A DNA stretch of 64,000 nt from Micromonospora sonchi (GTDB taxonomy: Bacteria; Actinomycetota; Actinomycetes; Mycobacteriales; Micromonosporaceae). This document shows positions 59,715-64,000 of the stretch, piece by piece. Both the position numbers and the translations under genes were made by a program. Positions within the stretch are counted from its first letter, which is position 1; every line of letters starts with the position of its first letter. The stretch covers positions 124,001 to 188,000 of the forward strand of contig NZ_BMNB01000006.1 of assembly GCF_014646235.1 (NCBI RefSeq). Direction: 5' to 3'. The notes under the pieces are model-generated. The model ran no database searches. It was not told where the DNA came from and worked only from the letters and a program-made list of their open reading frames with translations.

Positions 59715-62405
59715 TCAGGAGCCGGTCAGCTTGCGGCGCAGTTCGTCGCTGCCCCACACGATGATCGGAAAGACCAGCAGCAGCGCGAGTGCCGGCACCG
59801 GCGGTGGCCGGGTAGCGAAGAGGTCCGGCAGCGGTGGCACGGTGACGATGGCCGCGGCGACGGCGAGTTCGAAGGCGATGCCCCACAACAGCGGACGGTT
59901 GGTGAACACGCCCACCGCCCGCAAGGGGGCGCGTTCGGTACGCGCCGCGAAGGCGGTGCCGACCTGGCAGGCCACGATGCCGAGGAAGGTCATCGTGGTG
60001 GCCTGGAGGTAGGTCTCGTGCAGCGGGCTGCCCGGCCCGGTCGGCGCGCCCGGGGTCCAGCCGCCAGAGAGCAGGACGGCGAAGAAGCCCGCCATCACCA
60101 GCACCGCGGAGATGAGCCCGAGGAACGCCCAGGCGCGCAGCAGCATCCGCCGGTCGATCACCCGGTCGGTACGCCGCCGGGGCGGCCGCTCCATCAACCC
60201 CGGCTCGGCCGGTTCGCGGCCCAGCGCCAGCGCGGGCACGGTCTCCGTACCCAGGTCGATGGCGAGGATCTGGAGCACGGTCAGCGGCAGCGGCACCGCC
60301 CCGGCGGAGAGCGCGAAGATCAGGAACGGGACGACCTCGGGAGTGGTGTGGGCGAGGATGTACAGGATGAACTTGCGGACGTTGGCGTAGACCCGCCGGC
60401 CGGCGCCGACCGCGGCCACGATGGTGGCGAAGTTGTCGTCCGTGAGCACCATGGTCGCCGCCTCCCGGGTCACGTCCGTCCCGGCCCGCCCCATCGCCAC
60501 GCCGATGTCGGCCTGCCGCAGGGCCGGTGCGTCGTTGACCCCGTCGCCGGTCATGGCGACGATCTGCCCGTCGGCCTGCAGCGCCTCGGCGATGTGCAGC
60601 TTGGCCTCCGGCGACACCCGGGCGAAGATCACCTCGGGGTTTGCGGCCAGCAGGTCCCGCAGCGCCTGCGGGGTCATGCCGTCGAGGTCCGCCCCGGTCA
60701 GCACCCTCGGCTCGCCCCGGGTGATGCCGACCTGACGGGCGATGGCGGTCGCGGTCAGCCCGTGGTCGCCGGTGACCATGATGATCCGGATACCGGCGGT
60801 GTGGCAGCGGGCCACCGCGTCCGGCACCGCCGCCCGGGGCGGATCCACCATGGCGACGAACCCGAGGAAGGTCAGCTCCCGTTCGGCCTGCGCCCGTTCC
60901 CCGGTCGGCCCGGTCAACCGGCGGCGGGCCAGGGCGAGGACCCGGCGCCCCTGCCGGGCCTGCCCGGTCACCGCGTCGGCGAGGTCGGCCCGGGTGGCCT
61001 CGTCGAGCGGCCGCTCGACGCCGCCGGCATCGATGATCCGGGTGGACCGGCGCAGCACCTCCTCCGGCGCTCCCTTGGTGTGCAGCCACAGCTCCGTGCC
61101 GGACGAGTCCACGGTGGACATCAGCCGCAGCCGCGGATCGAAGTGGAACTGCGCCTGCCGCTGGCCGCCGGGCGGCGGTCCGAGCTTCGCGGCGAAGCGG
61201 AGCAACGCGGTCTCGGTCGGGTCGCCGACGTCCGCGTCCGGCCGCAGCTCGGCGTTGTTGCAGGCGACCGCCGACACGGCCAGGGCGCACAGCGCGGGGC
61301 CGGGCGGGGGAGGCGGGTCGGGCAGCGGGTCCAGCAGTTGGTCTCCGGCGCGTACGGCGCTGACCCGCATCCGGTTCTTGGTGATGGTGCCGGTCTTGTC
61401 GGTGCAGATGACGGTGGTGGAACCGAGCGTCTCCACCGCACTGAGCCGCTTGATCACCGCGCCCAGTCGGGCGAGACCGCGTACGCCGACCGCCAGCGCC
61501 AGCGTGATGGTGGGCAGCAGCCCCTCGGGCACGTTCGCCACCAGCAGCCCGATCGCGAAGGTGAAGGCGTCGGAGATCGGCATGCCGGCGGCGAACACCC
61601 CGATCGGGAAGAAGATCACCCCGGCGCCGACCGCCACGGCCGCGATCAGCCACGCCACCCGGCGGACCTGCCGTTCGAGCGGGCTCTCCTCCCGCCCCAC
61701 CCGCTGGGACAGGGCGGCGATCCGGCCCAGCTCGGTACGCATGCCGGTCGCGTAGACCAGCCCGCGTGCCTCGTCGGCCACGCAGGAGGTGCCGCTGAAG
61801 ACCAGGTTGCCCGCCTCGGTCAGGCTGCCGGCCCGGCCGGCCGCGTCGGCGCTGCGGTAGGCCGGCTGGGACTCGCCGGTCAGGGCGGACAGGTCCACCC
61901 CGACACCGCCGTCGACCAGCCGCGCGTCGGCGCTGACCCGATCACCCTCGCCGACCGCGATGATGTCGCCGGGGACCAGCTCGGCGGCCGGCACCTGGCG
62001 CCACTGCCCGTCGCGCAGCGCCCGCGCCTGCTGGGGCAGGTACCGGGTCAGCGCCTCGACGGCCCGCTCCGCCTGCCGCTCCTGCACCGCGGCGAAGGCC
62101 GCGTTCAGCGCGATGACCGCCAGGATCGCCGCGCCGAGCACGGCCGTGCCGGCCACCCAGGCGAGGATCGCGGCCACCCAGAGCAGCAGGGCGAGCGGGT
62201 GGACGAGCTGTCGCCCGAGTTCCCGCCACCAGCTGCGGCGACGCTGCCGGCGCAGCTCGTTGCGCCCGTACTCGGTGCGCCGTTGGCGGGCCTGTTCGGT
62301 GGTCAGGCCGTGCTCGGTGGCGTCCAGCCGACGGAACAGATCGGGCAGCGGTGCCTGGGGGTCCAGATCCGGGCGGCCCTCGCTCCGCGTCCGGTTCGTC
62401 GTCAC
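59715..62405 (-). CDS. P2-type cation-transporting ATPase
   Basis: 896 residues. The N-terminal cation-ATPase domain is followed by the actuator LTGESQPA, the ion-site helix [15 protein letters not shown], the phosphorylated D336 in [15 protein letters not shown], and [22 protein letters not shown]. The PEGL motif and the helix-5/6 set place it with the P2 (Ca2+-, Na+/K+-type) ATPases and not the metal P1B. Ion identity is not readable. The GTG start overlaps the GH65 gene by four bases. Confidence 0.92.
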   Translation of the reverse strand: MTTNRTRSEGRPDLDPQAPLPDLFRRLDATEHGLTTEQARQRRTEYGRNELRRQRRRSWWRELGRQLVHPLALLLWVAAILAWVAGTAVLGAAILAVIALNAAFAAVQERQAERAVEALTRYLPQQARALRDGQWRQVPAAELVPGDIIAVGEGDRVSADARLVDGGVGVDLSALTGESQPAYRSADAAGRAGSLTEAGNLVFSGTSCVADEARGLVYATGMRTELGRIAALSQRVGREESPLERQVRRVAWLIAAVAVGAGVIFFPIGVFAAGMPISDAFTFAIGLLVANVPEGLLPTITLALAVGVRGLARLGAVIKRLSAVETLGSTTVICTDKTGTITKNRMRVSAVRAGDQLLDPLPDPPPPPGPALCALAVSAVACNNAELRPDADVGDPTETALLRFAAKLGPPPGGQRQAQFHFDPRLRLMSTVDSSGTELWLHTKGAPEEVLRRSTRIIDAGGVERPLDEATRADLADAVTGQARQGRRVLALARRRLTGPTGERAQAERELTFLGFVAMVDPPRAAVPDAVARCHTAGIRIIMVTGDHGLTATAIARQVGITRGEPRVLTGADLDGMTPQALRDLLAANPEVIFARVSPEAKLHIAEALQADGQIVAMTGDGVNDAPALRQADIGVAMGRAGTDVTREAATMVLTDDNFATIVAAVGAGRRVYANVRKFILYILAHTTPEVVPFLIFALSAGAVPLPLTVLQILAIDLGTETVPALALGREPAEPGLMERPPRRRTDRVIDRRMLLRAWAFLGLISAVLVMAGFFAVLLSGGWTPGAPTGPGSPLHETYLQATTMTFLGIVACQVGTAFAARTERAPLRAVGVFTNRPLLWGIAFELAVAAAIVTVPPLPDLFATRPPPVPALALLLVFPIIVWGSDELRRKLTGS

Positions 62406-64000
62406 GGCACCGTCCCGGCCGGCATCCGATGCAGCCCGACGGCGACGGTGGTGCCGGCCGCCAGCTCGACCGGTCGCTCGTGGACCAGCACGGTGATCGG
62501 TGGGTCCGCCCCCGGCGGTGTGGTGAAGCGTACGGTGTGGTGGTCGATCCGCAGCCCGATCAGCCGGTTCCGGTACCGGATCACGCAGTCGAGGTGGTCG
62601 AGGCAGTCGGGGAGCAACGGGTTGAGCCGCAGCACGTCACCGCGTACCTCCAACCCGGTGTAGCAGCGCTGGAGGATGTCCAGGGTGCCCGCGGTCGCCC
62701 CGAGGTGGATGCCCTCCCGGGTGCTGCTGTGCGCCGGGTCGGTCAGGTCGGTGCCGAGCGCGGCGAGCAGCATCTCCCAGGATCGGCGGCGATCCGTCCG
62801 GGCCAGTACCCACGCGTGGGCCACCCGGCTGAGCGTGGAGCCGTGGGTGGTGCGGGACAGGTAGTAGTCGACGATGGCCGGGATGCTCGCCGGGTCGAAG
62901 GCGTAGCCGAGCTGGCGTACCAGTGCGGTCAGTTCCTCGGCGCTGAAGAGGTACAGCAGCATCAGCACGTCGGCCTGCTTGGAAATCTTGTACCGGTTCG
63001 GGTCGTCGCCCTCGGTCTGCAGCAGCGGGCCGAGCAGGCGCAGGTCGCCGTAGCGCCGCCGGTACCGGTCCCAGTCCAGCTCGGCGAGGTCCCGGTAGCC
63101 CTCGAACTGCGCGGGTATCCCGCCCGGGAGGAAGGCCAGCCGCAGCCGCCGGGCGATGTGTGCCCAGCGTGCACGCTCCGCGTCGTCGACGGCGATCGTC
63201 CGCCACGACACGGCGCCGGGATGCCGGCCGACGACGGCGTACGCCTCCTCGGCCCGGCCGAGCACCCAGGCGACCATGACGTTGACGTACGCGCAGTTGT
63301 CCAGCCCCTGGCCGGGCCGCCCCGGATAGCCGTCGTGGTACTCGTCGGGCCCGGTCACGCCACGGATGTCGTACCGGTCGTCGGCCGGGTCGTAGCTGGC
63401 CGCCGCCGCCCAGTAGCGGGCCGTGGCGACCAGCAGCTCGAGCCCGGACTCGGCGAGGAAGGACAGGTCAGCGGTGGTCTCCCAGTAGCGCCACACGGAG
63501 TACGCGATGGCGAGGTTGGCGTGCGGCTGCCGACCGGTGTGGTCGGGCATCCACTCGCCGTTGACCGGGTTCACCGAGCATCGCGGGCTCTCGTCCCGCC
63601 CGCTGGTGCCGCTCTGCCAGGGGAAGAGCGCTCCGTCCCCGCCCGTGTCGGCCGCCTGCCGTCGCGCGGCGGTCAGCCGCCGGTGCCGATACTCCAGCAG
63701 GGCCCGGGTCAACTCGGGAAACCGCAGATTGAGGTACGGGTAGACGAAGAGTTCGTCCCAGAAGATGTGCCCGTGGTAGCCCTCCCCGTGCAACCCGCGC
63801 GCCGGTACTCCGGCGTCGAGTTCGGCCGCGTACGGCGAGAGGGTCTGCAGCAGGTGGAAGGTGTGTACGCGGATCGGCAGCTGCCACGGATGCGACTCAC
63901 CGACGTCCAGCCGGAACCGCGTCCAGAGGTCCCGCCACGCGGCGGTGTGCTCGGCGAGCAGCCGGGTGAACGAACCGGCCCGGCGGACCTCGTCCCGGGC
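62402..64000 (-). CDS. GH65-family glycoside hydrolase/phosphorylase, 5' end beyond window
   Basis: The last ~533 residues are visible: [11 protein letters not shown]-like entry (read up to 64000), [52 protein letters not shown] (general-acid Glu), [15 protein letters not shown] and [20 protein letters not shown]. This is the kojibiose/trehalose-phosphorylase group of GH65. The frame continues open to the window edge, so the N-terminus is missing and the first visible residue is not a start. It is co-transcribed with the P2-ATPase (GTGA overlap). Confidence 0.92.
   Translation of the reverse strand, partial: ARDEVRRAGSFTRLLAEHTAAWRDLWTRFRLDVGESHPWQLPIRVHTFHLLQTLSPYAAELDAGVPARGLHGEGYHGHIFWDELFVYPYLNLRFPELTRALLEYRHRRLTAARRQAADTGGDGALFPWQSGTSGRDESPRCSVNPVNGEWMPDHTGRQPHANLAIAYSVWRYWETTADLSFLAESGLELLVATARYWAAAASYDPADDRYDIRGVTGPDEYHDGYPGRPGQGLDNCAYVNVMVAWVLGRAEEAYAVVGRHPGAVSWRTIAVDDAERARWAHIARRLRLAFLPGGIPAQFEGYRDLAELDWDRYRRRYGDLRLLGPLLQTEGDDPNRYKISKQADVLMLLYLFSAEELTALVRQLGYAFDPASIPAIVDYYLSRTTHGSTLSRVAHAWVLARTDRRRSWEMLLAALGTDLTDPAHSSTREGIHLGATAGTLDILQRCYTGLEVRGDVLRLNPLLPDCLDHLDCVIRYRNRLIGLRIDHHTVRFTTPPGADPPITVLVHERPVELAAGTTVAVGLHRMPAGTVP

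Noticed and set aside
59091-62663. Very long plus-strand frame opposite the ATPase and zinc-finger genes
   Set aside because: Repetitive Gly/Arg/Pro composition with no motifs, while the opposite strand encodes intact conserved proteins.

Overview
The window is 64 kb of very GC-rich chromosome with strong GC3 bias and many GTG starts. It looks like a Micromonosporaceae actinomycete (Micromonospora or a close relative). The basis is gene content: futalosine-pathway menaquinone genes, SepH, an XRE/DUF5753 + DUF397 pair, DUF3027, DUF2530, an actinobacterial citrate synthase 2, a CsoR copper locus and a c-di-AMP riboswitch. I see no rRNA, tRNA, CRISPR array, prophage or complete insertion sequence. 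Most of it reads as core chromosome with a few accessory patches.

Layout. 0-2.3 kb: a small DivIVA-domain protein, a minimal GntR regulator, an apparently truncated membrane protein and a HicA/HicB toxin-antitoxin pair with its own promoter, closed by a palindromic repeat. This is the most island-like part. 2.3-7.2 kb: an XPB-type helicase and an 822-residue helicase-associated protein around a small membrane protein. 7.3-13.8 kb: a HAD phosphatase, a cold-shock protein, MqnD, an XRE-acetyltransferase fusion, MqnB, an MFS protein and DUF3027. 13.8-18.7 kb: DUF2530, a purine permease, a MarR-MFS unit with a palindromic operator, a small membrane protein and ThpR. 18.7-23.8 kb: a two-component system beside a MacB/FtsX-type ABC transporter. 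24.2-33.5 kb: SepH, SerC, citrate synthase, PdxH-MFS, an aldose epimerase, a nitroreductase and small conserved proteins.

33.8-40.8 kb holds a tightly coupled glycopolymer export and synthesis operon: a Wzm/Wzt-like ABC exporter, a CDP-alcohol phosphotransferase fused to a degenerate nucleotidyltransferase-like domain, and a GT2-TagF fusion. An orphan sugar-type ABC ATPase follows. 41-46.6 kb: a repeat-rich spacer, an XRE/DUF397 pair, a thioesterase, and a beta-phosphoglucomutase-like gene overlapping a GH65 phosphorylase (disaccharide phosphorolysis). 47-55 kb: an alpha/beta hydrolase, an AI-2E family exporter, two poorly conserved proteins, a winged-helix regulator divergent from a beta-carbonic anhydrase, a secreted coiled-coil wall protein under a c-di-AMP riboswitch, and a YibE/F protein. 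55.2-64 kb: CsoR / CopZ / CopA with two operator-like palindromes, an ECF sigma factor converging on a zinc-finger anti-sigma, and an opposing operon of a GH65 enzyme (cut by the window edge) and a P2-type ATPase.

A recurring theme is intergenic repeats. At least four families occur more than once (TTGATCGACTCCGTT; GTGTAAGGAAGGGC placed directly after stop codons; TCAGCTCGACAGGG as facing pairs; ATCTTG(C/G)AC nested hairpins). Several genes also carry in-frame short tandem repeats. These repeats and the glycopolymer operon are the least explained parts of the window. All functional assignments come from reading translated sequence and motifs; no database search was run.
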